From the NCBI RefSeq assembly GCF_000092645.1, contig NC_014165.1, positions 930,001 to 994,000 on the forward strand: a stretch of 64,000 bases of DNA. Reading direction: 5' to 3'. The number at the start of each line of letters is the position of its first letter. The first letter of the stretch is position 1. This DNA comes from Thermobispora bispora DSM 43833. GTDB lineage: Bacteria; Actinomycetota; Actinomycetes; Streptosporangiales; Streptosporangiaceae. This document shows, in pieces, positions 16,996 to 26,228 of this stretch. The notes beneath the pieces were generated by a model. It made no database searches, was not told the DNA's origin, and worked only from the letters and a program-made list of their open reading frames with translations. Made by a program: the position numbers and the translations under genes.

Positions 16996-17457
16996 TCACA
17001 CGTCGACGGTGACCTCGCAGGTCCAGGTGCCATCCGGCCCTTGCTCGAAGCGGAGGTTCTCGAGGGCGATCCCCTTGGGGGACGCCCCGGTCTGCGTGAC
17101 CGCGCCGAGCTCGGTGTGCCAGAGCCGCAGGGAGATCCCGTTCTCCTCCTCCCGGGCCTCCGCGCGGAAGGGGACCCGGGCGGTCGTGTCGAGCTGGAAG
17201 ATCACCTCGTCGAGCGCGGCGAGGAGCTGGTCCTCGGGAGGCCCCGGCTCGAGGTGGAGCGTCTCGGCACCCCGGCACGGGGGGTCGCCGCCGAGATCGG
17301 TGAAGCTCTCCGCCACGCCGAGAACGGCCTCGGCGATGCACTCGGCCCGGGTCGGCGCCCACGCGGCCACGCGCATGTCCGCGGTGTGCGGGAGGGTGCG
17401 GTGCCCGCGCCGGGCGGCCGGGCCGCCGATCGTCTCAGGGGACCGCGGATCGGTCAT
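16996..17457 (-). CDS. Archease (RtcB activator)
   Basis: A 153-residue archease, a small metal-binding cofactor that helps guanylate the RNA ligase RtcB and lets it turn over. The N-terminal GHRTLPHTADMRVAAWAPT is diagnostic, with an early Asp as a calcium ligand; the central LLAALDEVIFQLDT helix and the C-terminal VTVDV end also fit the family. It starts 6 bases after the RtcB stop codon, so the two are translationally linked, as in many RtcB-archease operons. The M. tuberculosis counterpart (Rv2630) belongs to the DosR regulon. Confidence 0.9.
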   Translation of the reverse strand: MTDPRSPETIGGPAARRGHRTLPHTADMRVAAWAPTRAECIAEAVLGVAESFTDLGGDPPCRGAETLHLEPGPPEDQLLAALDEVIFQLDTTARVPFRAEAREEENGISLRLWHTELGAVTQTGASPKGIALENLRFEQGPDGTWTCEVTVDV

Positions 17458-17463
17458 CCCGGC

Positions 17464-18867
17464 TCACCCCTTCACCACGCCGAGCGGGACGAGCCGGGCC
17501 ACGGCCCGGCACAGCCCGGCGCCCGTGCTCGCCGCGATCACCGCGTCGATGTCCTTGTACGCGGTCGGGGCCTCCTCGCTCAGCCCGCGCAGCGACGAGC
17601 CGCGGACCGCGATGCCCTGCGCCTCCAGCCGGTCGCGCAGCTCCCGGCCGGAGACCATGCGGGCCGCCTGATGCCGGCTCTGGGTGCGGCCCGCCCCGTG
17701 ACAGGTGGAGTGGAAGGCCTTGCCGTCGGGCACGCCGGCGAGCACGTACGAGGCGGTCCCCATGGTGCCGGGGATGAGCACGGGCTGGCCGAACGGGGCG
17801 AGGTCCGGCGGCAGGTCGGGGTGGTGCGGCGGGAGCGCCCGGGTGGCGCCCTTCCGGTGCACGCACAGCAGCCTGCCGTCGTGCCGCTCCAGCTTGGCCA
17901 GGTTGTGGGAGACGTCGTAGACCAGGTCCAGGCGCGCGCCGGTGACCTTCTGGAACGCCCGCCGGGTGGCCTCGGCGAGGAGCTGCCGGTTCGCCCGGCT
18001 GTAGTTCGCGGCCGCGGCCATGGCGCCGAGGTAGGCGCGGCCCTCCGGCGACTCCACCGGGGCGCAGGCGAGCTGCCGGTCGGGGACGCTGATGCCGTAC
18101 CGGCGCATCGCCTTGTCCATCACGCGGACGTGGTCCGTGCAGATCTGGTGTCCCAGGCCGCGGGACCCGCAGTGGATCATCACGCACACCTGGCCGAGCC
18201 GCAGGCCGAAGGCGGCGGCCACCTTCTCGTCGTAGACCTGCTCGACCGCCTGCACCTCGAGGAAGTGGTTGCCCGAGCCGAGGCTGCCGACCTGGCCGAG
18301 ACCGCGCTTGATCGCGCGGTCGCCCACCTGGTCCGGGTCGGCGTCGGCCACCGCCCCCTGGTCCTCGCAGCGCTCCAGGTCGCGGGCGACGCCGTGCCCC
18401 TGCTCGACGGCGTAGCGGGCGCCCTTGCGGAGCAGCTCATCGAGCTGGGCGCGGCCGGACAGCTTCCACACGCCGCCGGGGCCGGCCCCGCGCGGGATGG
18501 TGGCGTCCAGGATGTCCATCAGCCGGGTCAGCCGGGGGGCGAGCTCCTCGCGCTGCAGGTCGGCGGCGAGCAGCCGGACCCCGCACGAGATGTCGAACCC
18601 CACCCCGCCGGGGGAGACCACCCCGCCGGCGCGGACGTCCGTGGCGGCCACCCCGCCGATCGGGAAGCCGTACCCCCAGTGCAGGTCGGGCATGCCGTAC
18701 GACGCCTCGACGATCCCCGGGAGGGTGGCGACGTTGACGACCTGCTGCAGGGCCTGGTCCTCGGCGATGAGGTCACGGGAGGCGAACACGACGCCGGGGA
18801 CCCGCATCGGCGGGCGCCGTTCGATCCGGAACCGGAACGGTGCCTCCTGAACGAGTTCCATCACCAT
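17464..18867 (-). CDS. rtcB: RNA-splicing ligase RtcB
   Basis: A 467-residue RtcB, a GTP- and Mn-dependent ligase that joins 2',3'-cyclic phosphate or 3'-phosphate RNA ends to 5'-OH ends. Hallmarks: [30 protein letters not shown] with the metal-binding Cys (about 95), [25 protein letters not shown] with metal His residues, and the guanylated His in [12 protein letters not shown]. Length is close to the bacterial form. The start ATG 18867 has GAAGG just upstream; ATG 18861 is also possible. With archease it would act in RNA repair or tRNA healing. The promoter lies in a long divergent region shared with the CapA-like gene and containing a DosR-like repeat. Confidence 0.95.
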   Translation of the reverse strand: MVMELVQEAPFRFRIERRPPMRVPGVVFASRDLIAEDQALQQVVNVATLPGIVEASYGMPDLHWGYGFPIGGVAATDVRAGGVVSPGGVGFDISCGVRLLAADLQREELAPRLTRLMDILDATIPRGAGPGGVWKLSGRAQLDELLRKGARYAVEQGHGVARDLERCEDQGAVADADPDQVGDRAIKRGLGQVGSLGSGNHFLEVQAVEQVYDEKVAAAFGLRLGQVCVMIHCGSRGLGHQICTDHVRVMDKAMRRYGISVPDRQLACAPVESPEGRAYLGAMAAAANYSRANRQLLAEATRRAFQKVTGARLDLVYDVSHNLAKLERHDGRLLCVHRKGATRALPPHHPDLPPDLAPFGQPVLIPGTMGTASYVLAGVPDGKAFHSTCHGAGRTQSRHQAARMVSGRELRDRLEAQGIAVRGSSLRGLSEEAPTAYKDIDAVIAASTGAGLCRAVARLVPLGVVKG

Positions 18868-19449
18868 ACCGCCTTCGCCATGACCATGCCTAACCCGGTG
18901 ATCGACATTATCGGCGCGCGCCGGCGCGGGCCCGTCCGCCGCGCCGCCGCGGGCGATCCCCGGGCGGCGCCCATCGGGGTGGTTCTACCCGCGGGGCCGC
19001 TGCCCGGGTCTCGGATCGGGCCGTTCTCCCGGCCGCGCGGGGCCGTGCCCGAGGCCGCGGACCGGGCGGTTTCGGGCCGGTACCGAATCCGCGGCCCGCG
19101 GGGGACGAAAGTCCCGGACGGGGAGGACCGGAGACCCTGTCCCCTAGGCGGTGGGTGCGGGAGTGTGGAGTCACGGCATCCGCCGGCGCGGAGACCGGAC
19201 GAGTCCAGGGGAGCCCGCTCCCCGGGATGACGGTCCGGTCGGCGGGCGGAGCGGGAGACGTGGCCTGCGGGCCGAAGACCCGCCGTCGCCAAGACGGTCG
19301 ATCCGTCCCGCCGGGCGGACCCGTCCGGTCGGCGGATGTCCTTCCTATGGCAGGTCCACGGCAGGCGAGGGCCTACGCGGCGGGCCCTCGCCGCGCCGTC
19401 CTGTCCCGGAGCCTTCGCAGCACGGGAGCGCGGTTGCCGGGAGCCGGTC
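18868..19449. other. Divergent regulatory region, rtcB / capA-like gene
   Basis: These 582 bases hold no convincing gene. They contain the perfect inverted repeat at 19102-19115, a related GGACC-gga-GACCC element near 19126-19138, and GCGGG-ccgaaga-CCCGC at 19267-19283. I compared the segment with RNase P RNA and the ydaO (c-di-AMP) riboswitch consensus as I remember them and found no match. Confidence 0.5.
19102..19115. promoter_or_regulatory. DosR/OsdR-like inverted repeat GGGAC-GAAA-GTCCC
   Basis: The arms and 4-base spacing equal the core of the mycobacterial DosR box (GGGACTWWAGTCCC), differing only in the centre. The site lies between rtcB (-) and the capA-like gene (+), both of which have DosR-regulon homologues in M. 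tuberculosis. No DosR gene is in the window, so the binding factor is inferred. Confidence 0.55.
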
Positions 19450-20544
19450 ATGGAGACCGTGACGCTCGCGCTCTGCGGCGACGTCATGCTCGGCCGTGGC
19501 GTCGACCAGATCCTGCCCTGCCCGGGAGACCCGGAGCTGTGGGAGCCGTGGGTCCGGGACGCCCGGGACTACGTCGAGCTCGCCGAGGCGGTGAACGGCC
19601 CGGTCCCCCGTCCGGCCGGCCCCGCATGGCCGTGGGGGGACGCCCTGGGCTTCCTCGCCGAGGCCGGCGTCCGGGTGGTGAACCTGGAGACGAGCATCAC
19701 CCGGGACGGACGCCCGGCCCCGGGCAAGAGCGTCCACTACCGGATGAACCCCGGCAACCTTCCCGCGCTCACCGTGGCGCGGCCCGACGTCTGCGCGCTC
19801 GCCAACAACCATGTGCTCGACTTCGGGCCGGACGGCCTCCGCGACACGCTCGGCGCCCTCGCCGGTGCGGGGGTGCGGTACGCGGGCGCGGGGCGGGACG
19901 CGGAGGAGGCACGGCGACCGGCGATCGTCCCGGCCGGTGACGGGACCCGCGTGGTGGTGCTCTCCGTCGGAATGTCCTCCAGCGGCATCCCCCCGTCCTG
20001 GGCGGCGGGCCCGGGCCGCCCCGGGGTCGGCCTGGTGCCGGAGCCGTCCGGGGCCGTGGCCGCGGAGATCATCGAGCGGGTGCGGCGGGCCGTGCGGCCG
20101 GGTGACCTCGTGGTCGTCTCGATCCACTGGGGCTCCAACTGGGGGTATGACGTGCCGCCGGAGTGGGCCGGGTTCGCCCGCGCGCTCATCGACGGCGGCG
20201 TGGACATCGTGCACGGCCACTCCTCGCACCACCCGCGGCCGATCGAGATCCACCGCGACCGGCTGATCCTGTACGGGTGCGGCGACCTCGTCAACGACTA
20301 CGAGGGCATCGGCGGCCACGAGGAGTACCGGGACGACCTGCGGCTGCTCTACCTCGCCTCGATCGACCGGGGCTCCGGCGCGCTCGCCGGGCTCCGGCTC
20401 GTCCCGCTGCGGGCCCGGCGGCTGCGGCTGGAACTCGCCTCACCCGGCGACGCGGAGTGGCTGCGCGCGCTCCTCGGCCGCATCTGCCCGGGCCTGCGGT
20501 TCCGCCACGCCCCCGATGGCACCCTCGCCGCGTCCCGGGCGTGA
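19450..20544 (+). CDS. CapA-like metallophosphatase family protein
   Basis: A 364-residue protein of the CapA/PgsA family, a metallophosphatase fold first linked to poly-gamma-glutamate capsule synthesis. Motifs are clear: LALCGDVMLGRGVD at the start, VVNLETSIT, ALANNHVLDFG, VSIHWGSNWGYD and VHGHSSHHPRPIE. No signal peptide or membrane helix is seen, so it is probably cytoplasmic and need not make capsule. The nearest parallel by context is M. tuberculosis Rv0574c (DosR regulon). I chose ATG 19450 because it begins at the first motif and follows GGGAG; the frame is open back to 19336. Confidence 0.88.
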   Translation: METVTLALCGDVMLGRGVDQILPCPGDPELWEPWVRDARDYVELAEAVNGPVPRPAGPAWPWGDALGFLAEAGVRVVNLETSITRDGRPAPGKSVHYRMNPGNLPALTVARPDVCALANNHVLDFGPDGLRDTLGALAGAGVRYAGAGRDAEEARRPAIVPAGDGTRVVVLSVGMSSSGIPPSWAAGPGRPGVGLVPEPSGAVAAEIIERVRRAVRPGDLVVVSIHWGSNWGYDVPPEWAGFARALIDGGVDIVHGHSSHHPRPIEIHRDRLILYGCGDLVNDYEGIGGHEEYRDDLRLLYLASIDRGSGALAGLRLVPLRARRLRLELASPGDAEWLRALLGRICPGLRFRHAPDGTLAASRA

Positions 20545-20724
20545 CGCCCGGCGGTGCCGCGGAGGTCTTTTCCCGCGCACTCGGCGAGCCCGGGCATGCC
20601 CGGCCCCGGCGGCCCGGGGGAGGCCGCTCGCCGCACCGCCCGGCCCGCGCCCCGATCCCGAACGTCGCGCGCGCCAGGGGAGAGGCTTCGCATCCCCGGC
20701 GATCCGGCCGGCAGGCTCCTGAGC

Positions 20725-20802
20725 CTCGCCGCGCCGGGAGGTATGTCCGCCCTGGCGGGGACAGCCCCGCCTCAGGGCCCTGACTCGCCGCGCCGGGAGG
20801 TA
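20725..20802. repeat. 19-bp direct repeat, two copies
   Basis: CTCGCCGCGCCGGGAGGTA occurs at 20725-20743 and at 20784-20802, spaced 59 bases start to start, about six helical turns. Both copies lie just upstream of the 20828 element. Confidence 0.7.
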
Positions 20803-20827
20803 CGGCCCGGCCTGACGTCCCGGAAGG

Positions 20828-20844
20828 TTCGGACCGAAAGACCC
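20828..20844. promoter_or_regulatory. DosR/OsdR-like element upstream of the hibernation factor
   Basis: TTCGGACCGAAAGACCC contains the perfect palindrome TTCGG-A-CCGAA and GGACCGAAAGACCC. The latter agrees at about 10 of 14 positions with the OsdR consensus GGGCCGATCGGCCC as I recall it. It lies 184 bases before the start codon at 21028. Confidence 0.45.
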
Positions 20845-21027
20845 TGGGCTGCCCGGCCCGGAACCGGGAAGAGTTTGAGAGCGGGCGGCGCGCGGGCGCG
20901 CGATCGTGCGCCCACCGGCCCGCGCCGGAGGACAGCCGGCGCGTGGGCGCGCCACGGCCTCGCACCCCGCCCCAGGCGGGTGAGCGCGGGGCGGCCCGTC
21001 GCCAGTGCTGAGCGGAGGTGATCCTGA

Positions 21028-21837
21028 GTGAGCCGTCGCCACCACACCCCCGTCGCGCTCGATGCCGAAGACGTGCAGGTGGTCACGCGCGGAGAGGTGC
21101 CCCGGGCAGCCGTGGACGAGGCCAAGGAGGCGATCGCCGCGGTCACCCTCGCCGCACATGAGCCGGTGCTGTACGCGCGGGTGAAGCTGAGCAAGCTGCC
21201 CGACCCCGCGGTGGATCGCCCGTACGTGGCCCAGGCCAACGTCGACGTGAACGGGCGGCTGCTCCGGGCCCAGGCGGTGGCCGAGTCCATGCACGAGGCG
21301 ATCGACGAGCTCCAGGACCGGCTCCGGGTCCGGCTCCGCCGTACCTCCCGGGACTGGGAGTCGCTGCGCGGCCGCGTGCCGAGGGACGTGGACGAGGAGT
21401 GGCGGCGGTCCAGCCCGCCCCGCAAGCCCTTGCCGTACTTCCCCCGCCCGGCCGAGGAACGGCAGATCGTCCGGCGCAAGACCTACGAGCTCGCCGTCGC
21501 CACCCCGGACGAGGCCGCCTTCGACATGGAGCAGCTCGACTACGACTTCCACCTCTTCACCGAGGCGGACACCGGTGAGGACAGCGTGATCTACCGCGCC
21601 GACGGCGGTTACCGGCTCGCCCAGGTCCACCCACGGCCGGACCGGCTCGGGCCGGTGGCGATCCCGCTCACGGTCGACCCCGACCCGGCGCCGGTGCTCA
21701 CCGTACGGCAGGCGATCGACCGGCTCGAGCTGAGCGGGGAGCCGTTCGTGTTCTTCGCCGACGCCGAGACCGGCCGGGGATGCCTCCTCTACCACCGGTA
21801 CGACGGCCACTACGGGCTGATCACGCCGAGCGCGTGA
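21028..21837 (+). CDS. Long-form ribosome hibernation factor (HPF/RafH-like)
   Basis: A 269-residue protein that should bind 30S or 70S ribosomes and silence them during stress. The N-terminal 110 residues look like the S30AE/HPF fold: EVPRAAVDEAKEAIAA, then ARVKLSKL and QANVDVNGRLLRAQAVAESMHEAIDELQDRLRVRL. Two copies of the C-terminal dimerisation domain follow. The first is at about 150-205 (RRKTYELAVATPDEAAFDME ending YRLAQVHP). The second is at about 222-268 (TVRQAIDRLELSGEPFVFF ending DGHYGLITP). Tandem C-terminal domains are, to my recollection, also present in the DosR-controlled RafH of M. smegmatis. The start is a GTG with GGAGGTGATCCT upstream. Confidence 0.85.
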   Translation: MSRRHHTPVALDAEDVQVVTRGEVPRAAVDEAKEAIAAVTLAAHEPVLYARVKLSKLPDPAVDRPYVAQANVDVNGRLLRAQAVAESMHEAIDELQDRLRVRLRRTSRDWESLRGRVPRDVDEEWRRSSPPRKPLPYFPRPAEERQIVRRKTYELAVATPDEAAFDMEQLDYDFHLFTEADTGEDSVIYRADGGYRLAQVHPRPDRLGPVAIPLTVDPDPAPVLTVRQAIDRLELSGEPFVFFADAETGRGCLLYHRYDGHYGLITPSA

Positions 21838-21841
21838 CCGC

Positions 21842-22837
21842 TCAGGCCGACTCCCGCACCACCAGCTCGGTGGGGAGGATCACCGGGTCGGCCGGTCCGC
21901 CGTCGAACAGGTTGAGCAGCAGCCGGACCATCGCGGCGGCCTGCTCGGCGACCGGGTGGCGCACCGTGGTGAGCGGGGGCTCGGTGTACCGGGCGGCCTC
22001 GATGTCGTCGAACCCGACCACGGCCACGTCATCGGGCACCCGCCGGCCCGCCTGCCGCAGGGTCTGCAGCGCCCCGATCGCCATCATGTCGTTCGCGGCG
22101 AACACCGCGTCCAGGCCCGGGTCGTCCTCCAGCAGGTGGCGCATGGCGACCGCCCCCGACTCCCGGGTGAAGTCACCGACGGCCACGATGGAGCGGCGGT
22201 CCGACCCGCGCAGCGCGTTGCGGTACCCGGTGAGCCGATCCTGGCCGGCGATCATGTCCTGCGGCCCGGCGATGGTCGCGATCCGGCGGCGGCCCCGCTC
22301 GAGCAGGTGGCGCACCGCCAGCTCCGCGCCGCCCACGTTGTCGTTGTCCACGTACGGCAGCGGCACCGGGACGGCGGGCCGGCCGTACGAGACCACGGGG
22401 ACGCCCATGCGGGCGAGGGCGGCGGGCAGCGGGTCGGCACCGTGCATCGAGATCAGCATGACGCCGTCGACGTGGCCGCCGGCGATGAAGCGCTCGATCC
22501 GGGCGTGGCTCCGCGGCGAGCTCGCGAGCATGAGCACCACCTGCCGGTCGGCCTTCTCCAGCTCCAGGCTCGCCGAGCGGATCACCGTGGAGAACATCGG
22601 GTCGTCGGAGAAGACCCTGGTCGGCGGCTCGGAGACCACGAGGGCGACCGAGTCGGTGCGCTGGGTGACCAGGCTGCGCGCCGCCGAGTTGGGGACGTAC
22701 CCCAGCTCCTGGATCGCGCGGAGCACGGACTCCCGGATCTCCGGGGTCACGGTCTGCCGGCCGTTCACCACCCGCGAGACGGTCGCCCGCGACACCCCGG
22801 CCCGGGCCGCGACCTCCTCCAGGGTGGGCCGCTTCAC
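21842..22837 (-). CDS. LacI family repressor of the beta-glucoside locus (CebR/CelR-like)
   Basis: A 331-residue repressor. The N-terminal helix-turn-helix is [23 protein letters not shown] with hinge helix [21 protein letters not shown]; the rest is a periplasmic-binding-protein-like sensor ([45 protein letters not shown]). It closely resembles CelR/CebR-type regulators that respond to cellobiose-like sugars. The GTG at 22837 overlaps the bglB stop codon (GTGA), so repressor and beta-glucosidase are translationally coupled. Its probable targets are the GAGAGCGCTCTC palindromes at 27570-27899. The gene ends 4 bases from the converging hibernation factor gene. Confidence 0.92.
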   Translation of the reverse strand: MKRPTLEEVAARAGVSRATVSRVVNGRQTVTPEIRESVLRAIQELGYVPNSAARSLVTQRTDSVALVVSEPPTRVFSDDPMFSTVIRSASLELEKADRQVVLMLASSPRSHARIERFIAGGHVDGVMLISMHGADPLPAALARMGVPVVSYGRPAVPVPLPYVDNDNVGGAELAVRHLLERGRRRIATIAGPQDMIAGQDRLTGYRNALRGSDRRSIVAVGDFTRESGAVAMRHLLEDDPGLDAVFAANDMMAIGALQTLRQAGRRVPDDVAVVGFDDIEAARYTEPPLTTVRHPVAEQAAAMVRLLLNLFDGGPADPVILPTELVVRESA

Positions 22838-24300
22838 TCGCCGTTCCGCAGACCATTGCGCCGCACGACGTCCCGATACCACAGCGCGCTCTCCTTGGGT
22901 ATGCGCCGCATGGTCGTGTAGTCCACGTACACGATGCCGAACCTCTTGTGGTACCCGTAGGCCCACTCGAAGTTGTCCAGCAACGACCATACGAAATACC
23001 CGCGCAGATCGGCACCGGCCATGATCGCATCGTGGACGGCCCGCAGGTGGCCGTCGAGGTAGGCGATGCGCTCCGGGTCGTGCACCCGGTCGCCGTCCGC
23101 CCGGTCGTCGAACGCGGCCCCGTTCTCGGTGATGATCAGGCCGACCTCCGGGTAGTCGCGGGAGAGCCGCAGCAGCAGGGTGCGCAGCCCGTCCGCGTCG
23201 ATCGGCCAGCCCATGGCGGTCACCGGCCGGTCGGGACGCTCGAACCGGATGCCCTCGCTCCCGGGGAAGGCCGGGTTCGCCGGCTCGCCCTCGGCCGCGG
23301 AGACGTACGTGGGGGAGTAGTAGTTCACCCCGAGCAGGTCCAGCGGCTGGTGGATCGTCTCCAGGTCCCCGTCCCGGATGTGGCCGAGCCCGCCGTGCCC
23401 GGCCATGATCTTGAGGACCTCCTCCGGGTAGCGGCCGCGCAGCGCCGGGTCGAGGAACTGCCGGTTGGCGAGCGCGTCCACCCGGGCGGCCGCCTCCCCG
23501 GACCCGGGGCGGGCCTCGATCACCGGGGAGAGGCTGAGCGTGAGCGCAAGCTGGGCGGCGCCCGCCGAGCGCAGGGCGGAGGCGGCGAGGCCGTGACCGA
23601 GCAGCAGGTGGTGCACGGCGCGGAAGGCGGCGGGCACGTCGCGGCGCCCCGGCGCGTGCTCCCCGGTGGCGTAGCCGAGGAAGGCCGCCACCCACGGCTC
23701 GTTCAGCGTGATCCAGCACCGGACCCGGTCGCCGAGCCGCCGGTGGACGGCGAGCGCGTACTCGGCGAACCGGTACGCGGTGTCGCGCGCCGCCCAGCCG
23801 CCCCGGTCCTCCAGGGTCTGCGGCAGGTCCCAGTGGTAGAGGGTGGGGTACGGCGTGATGCCGTGCCCGAGCAGCTCGTCCACGAGCCGGTCGTAGAAGT
23901 CCAGGCCGGCCGGGTTGACCGGGCCCGACCCGTCCGGGACGATCCGGGGCCAGGCCACGGAGAACCGGTACGCGGTCAGGCCGAGGCCGGCCATGAGCCG
24001 CACGTCGTCGGCGTACCGGTGGTAGTGGTCGCAGGCGATGTCCCCGGTGTGGCCGCTCGCCACCTTCCCCGGGGTGTGGGAGAAGACGTCCCAGATGGAC
24101 GCGCCCCGGCCGTCCTCGGCCACGGCGCCCTCGATCTGGTAGGCGGCGGTGGCGGCCCCCCAGATGAAGCCGTCAGGGAAGACCAGGTCCCCCCGGGCCG
24201 CGTCCGGCTCGCCGCGCGTGTCCCTGGACGAGCCCGCGGCCACGAGGTCGCCCCCGTCGTCCTCGGCCCGCCCCCGTGATGTCATGGCCGATTCGGTCAT
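22834..24300 (-). CDS. bglB: GH1 beta-glucosidase B
   Basis: A 488-residue family 1 glycoside hydrolase, a retaining beta-glucosidase acting inside the cell (no signal peptide). The GH1 signature [15 protein letters not shown] begins near residue 45; the acid/base Glu201 is in TLNEPW and the nucleophile Glu392 in IITENGA. The first 38 residues are a polar extension. N-terminus and many internal blocks match the Thermobispora bispora BglB entry I remember, while a few blocks differ in ways that look like old frameshift errors. It starts inside the stop codon of the upstream permease (ATGA) and its own stop overlaps the LacI start. It would hydrolyse imported beta-gluco-oligosaccharides. Confidence 0.95.
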   Translation of the reverse strand: MTESAMTSRGRAEDDGGDLVAAGSSRDTRGEPDAARGDLVFPDGFIWGAATAAYQIEGAVAEDGRGASIWDVFSHTPGKVASGHTGDIACDHYHRYADDVRLMAGLGLTAYRFSVAWPRIVPDGSGPVNPAGLDFYDRLVDELLGHGITPYPTLYHWDLPQTLEDRGGWAARDTAYRFAEYALAVHRRLGDRVRCWITLNEPWVAAFLGYATGEHAPGRRDVPAAFRAVHHLLLGHGLAASALRSAGAAQLALTLSLSPVIEARPGSGEAAARVDALANRQFLDPALRGRYPEEVLKIMAGHGGLGHIRDGDLETIHQPLDLLGVNYYSPTYVSAAEGEPANPAFPGSEGIRFERPDRPVTAMGWPIDADGLRTLLLRLSRDYPEVGLIITENGAAFDDRADGDRVHDPERIAYLDGHLRAVHDAIMAGADLRGYFVWSLLDNFEWAYGYHKRFGIVYVDYTTMRRIPKESALWYRDVVRRNGLRNGE

Positions 24301-25118
24301 CCCTTGACCGCTCCCTGCATGATCCCTCCGATGATCTGCTTGCCGAGAAGGATGAAGATGAGCACGAGCGGCAGGGTCGCCACCGCCGTGCCGGTCAGGC
24401 CGAGCGCGAAGTCCTGGACGTAGCCGCTCGCGAGCTGGGAGAGCGCCACCTGCACCGTGGGGTTGTCCGGGGTGAGCACCACCAGCGGCCAGAAGTAGTC
24501 GTTCCAGGCCGTCATGAAGGTGAGCATCCCGAGCACGGCGGCGGCCGGCCGGGCCACCGGGAAGACGATGTACCGCAGCAGCCGCCAGCTTCCGCAGCCG
24601 TCGATGCGGCCCGCCTCGAGCAGCTCGGTGGGGAGCGCCCGGCTCAGGTACTGGGTCATGAAGAACACGCCGAACGCGCTCACCAGGGACGGCACGATCA
24701 CCGCGTACAGCCGCCCGGTCCACTCCAGCTTGATCATGAGCATGTAGAGCGGGATGATCCCGAGCTGGGTCGGGACCATCATCGTGACCACGAGCAGGGT
24801 GAGCAGCGCGTTCCGGCCGCGGAACCGCAGCTTGGCGAAGGCGAACCCGGCGAGGGTCGAGAAGAACACCACCGAGACGGTGATCGACCCGGACACCACG
24901 AACGAGTTCACCAGCGCCAGCGCGAACGGCGCCGTGTCGAAGACCCGCCGCACGTTGGCGAAGAAGTTGCCGCCCGGGAGCAGCGGCGGCGGGACCTCGG
25001 CGAGCGCCGCGTTGTCGTGCGAGGCGACGACCAGGCTCCAGTAGATGGGGAAGGCGGAGAAGAACGCGACCGCCATGAGCGTGAGGTAGACGAGCGGGTG
25101 CGCGCGCAGGGGTCTCAT
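24297..25118 (-). CDS. Carbohydrate ABC transporter permease (MalG type)
   Basis: A 273-residue inner-membrane permease with six predicted transmembrane helices and the cytoplasmic EAA loop ([24 protein letters not shown], about 180-203) that contacts the ATPase. The C-terminus ends in a short loop after the last helix ([15 protein letters not shown]), as in MalG/CebG proteins. It is the second permease of the bgl operon; 93 bases separate it from the first. No ATP-binding protein is encoded here, so a shared MsiK-like ATPase elsewhere is presumably used, as in Streptomyces. Confidence 0.92.
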   Translation of the reverse strand: MRPLRAHPLVYLTLMAVAFFSAFPIYWSLVVASHDNAALAEVPPPLLPGGNFFANVRRVFDTAPFALALVNSFVVSGSITVSVVFFSTLAGFAFAKLRFRGRNALLTLLVVTMMVPTQLGIIPLYMLMIKLEWTGRLYAVIVPSLVSAFGVFFMTQYLSRALPTELLEAGRIDGCGSWRLLRYIVFPVARPAAAVLGMLTFMTAWNDYFWPLVVLTPDNPTVQVALSQLASGYVQDFALGLTGTAVATLPLVLIFILLGKQIIGGIMQGAVKG

Positions 25119-25211
25119 CCACCCTCCTCGATGGTGTGGCCGGGCAGGCCGGCCGTACCGGAACGTGCGGCCGGCCGGGCGGCCGGCCGTGGGGCCCGCG
25201 CGGGGCGCCGC

Positions 25212-26225
25212 TCACGAGCGCTGGTCATCGAGGCCTCCCCGCATGCGGCGGACGATCAGGTAGTTGACGCCCACGACGAGCGCGACCAGCAGGAACATCA
25301 CCCACGCGGCCGCGGACGCGTAGCCGAACTCGAAGCTCCGGAACCCCTTCTCGTAGAGGTAGAGCGCGAGGGTCTGGAACTGCCGGTCGGTCCCGCCGGT
25401 GACGGCGGCGCCGGCGCTGACCTGGGCCCCGAACAGCAGCGGCTCCGCGATGATCTGCATCGAGCCGATCGTGGTCACGATGACCGTGAAGATGATGGTC
25501 GGGCGGATCATCGGGATCGTGATGCTCCGCAGCTGCCGGAGGCTGGACGCGCCGTCGAGCGTGGCCGCCTCGTACAGCTCCCGCGGTACGGCCTGCATGG
25601 CGGCGAGGTAGATGAGGGCGTTGTAGCCCGTCCACCGCCACATGATCATCACGGCGATGGCGATGTGCGAGCTCGCCACGCCCGCCTGCCAGTTCACCCG
25701 CTCGAAGCCGAGCGCCTCGAGGATCAGGTTGATGAGGCCGAAGTCGCGGCCGAAGAGCTGGCTGAAGATGACGACCACGGCGACCACGCTGGTGACGTTG
25801 GGGAGCAGGAGCGTGATCCGCCACACCGTCTGCGCCCGGAGCGGCCGGTTCAGCATGTGCGCGAGCAGCAGCGCGAGCAGGAGCTGGGGGACCGCGGAGA
25901 TGACGCCGATGGAGAGCGTGTTGAACGCCGCGTTCCAGAAGTACTCGTCGGCCAGCAGCTCGCGGTAGTTGTCCAGCCCGATGAACGGGCTCTCGCTGCT
26001 CAGCAGGTTCCGGTCGTGGAGCGAGACCCACGCGGTGTAGAGCAGCGGGAACAGGCCGAACGCCGCGAAGAGCAGGTAGAAGGGCGCGATGTAGACGTAC
26101 GGCGAGACCGACAGGTCGAGCCGGTCGAGCCGGGCCCGCCAGGTCCGGAGGGCCCGGTGAACCGCTCGATCGGCCCCCCGCCCGGCCGGTCGCCGTTCCG
26201 CGCTCACGGTTCCGTCGGGGGCCAT
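25212..26225 (-). CDS. Carbohydrate ABC transporter permease (MalF type)
   Basis: A 337-residue permease. After about 45 N-terminal cytoplasmic residues it has six transmembrane helices, starting with [26 protein letters not shown] in two parts. The EAA loop is [24 protein letters not shown] (about 215-238). The [11 protein letters not shown] segment after the first helix is typical of CebF/MalF-like sugar permeases. It begins 3 bases after the binding-protein stop, so the genes are co-transcribed. It pairs with the MalG-type permease to import beta-gluco-oligosaccharides, judged from bglB in the same operon. Confidence 0.92.
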   Translation of the reverse strand: MAPDGTVSAERRPAGRGADRAVHRALRTWRARLDRLDLSVSPYVYIAPFYLLFAAFGLFPLLYTAWVSLHDRNLLSSESPFIGLDNYRELLADEYFWNAAFNTLSIGVISAVPQLLLALLLAHMLNRPLRAQTVWRITLLLPNVTSVVAVVVIFSQLFGRDFGLINLILEALGFERVNWQAGVASSHIAIAVMIMWRWTGYNALIYLAAMQAVPRELYEAATLDGASSLRQLRSITIPMIRPTIIFTVIVTTIGSMQIIAEPLLFGAQVSAGAAVTGGTDRQFQTLALYLYEKGFRSFEFGYASAAAWVMFLLVALVVGVNYLIVRRMRGGLDDQRS

Positions 26226-26228
26226 CGC

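Larger units (their letters stand above)
20545..21027. other. Upstream region of the hibernation factor gene
   Basis: These 483 bases hold no gene I can support. They contain a perfect 19-bp direct repeat (20725-20743 and 20784-20802) and a DosR/OsdR-like element at 20828-20844. Confidence 0.5.

Noticed and set aside
18868-19449. Possible RNase P RNA or c-di-AMP (ydaO) riboswitch in the rtcB/capA gap, suggested by GAAAGTCC and GGGAGCCC-like pieces
   Set aside because: The fragments are not in the order or context of either consensus as I know them, and the GAAAGTCC belongs to a perfect DNA palindrome.
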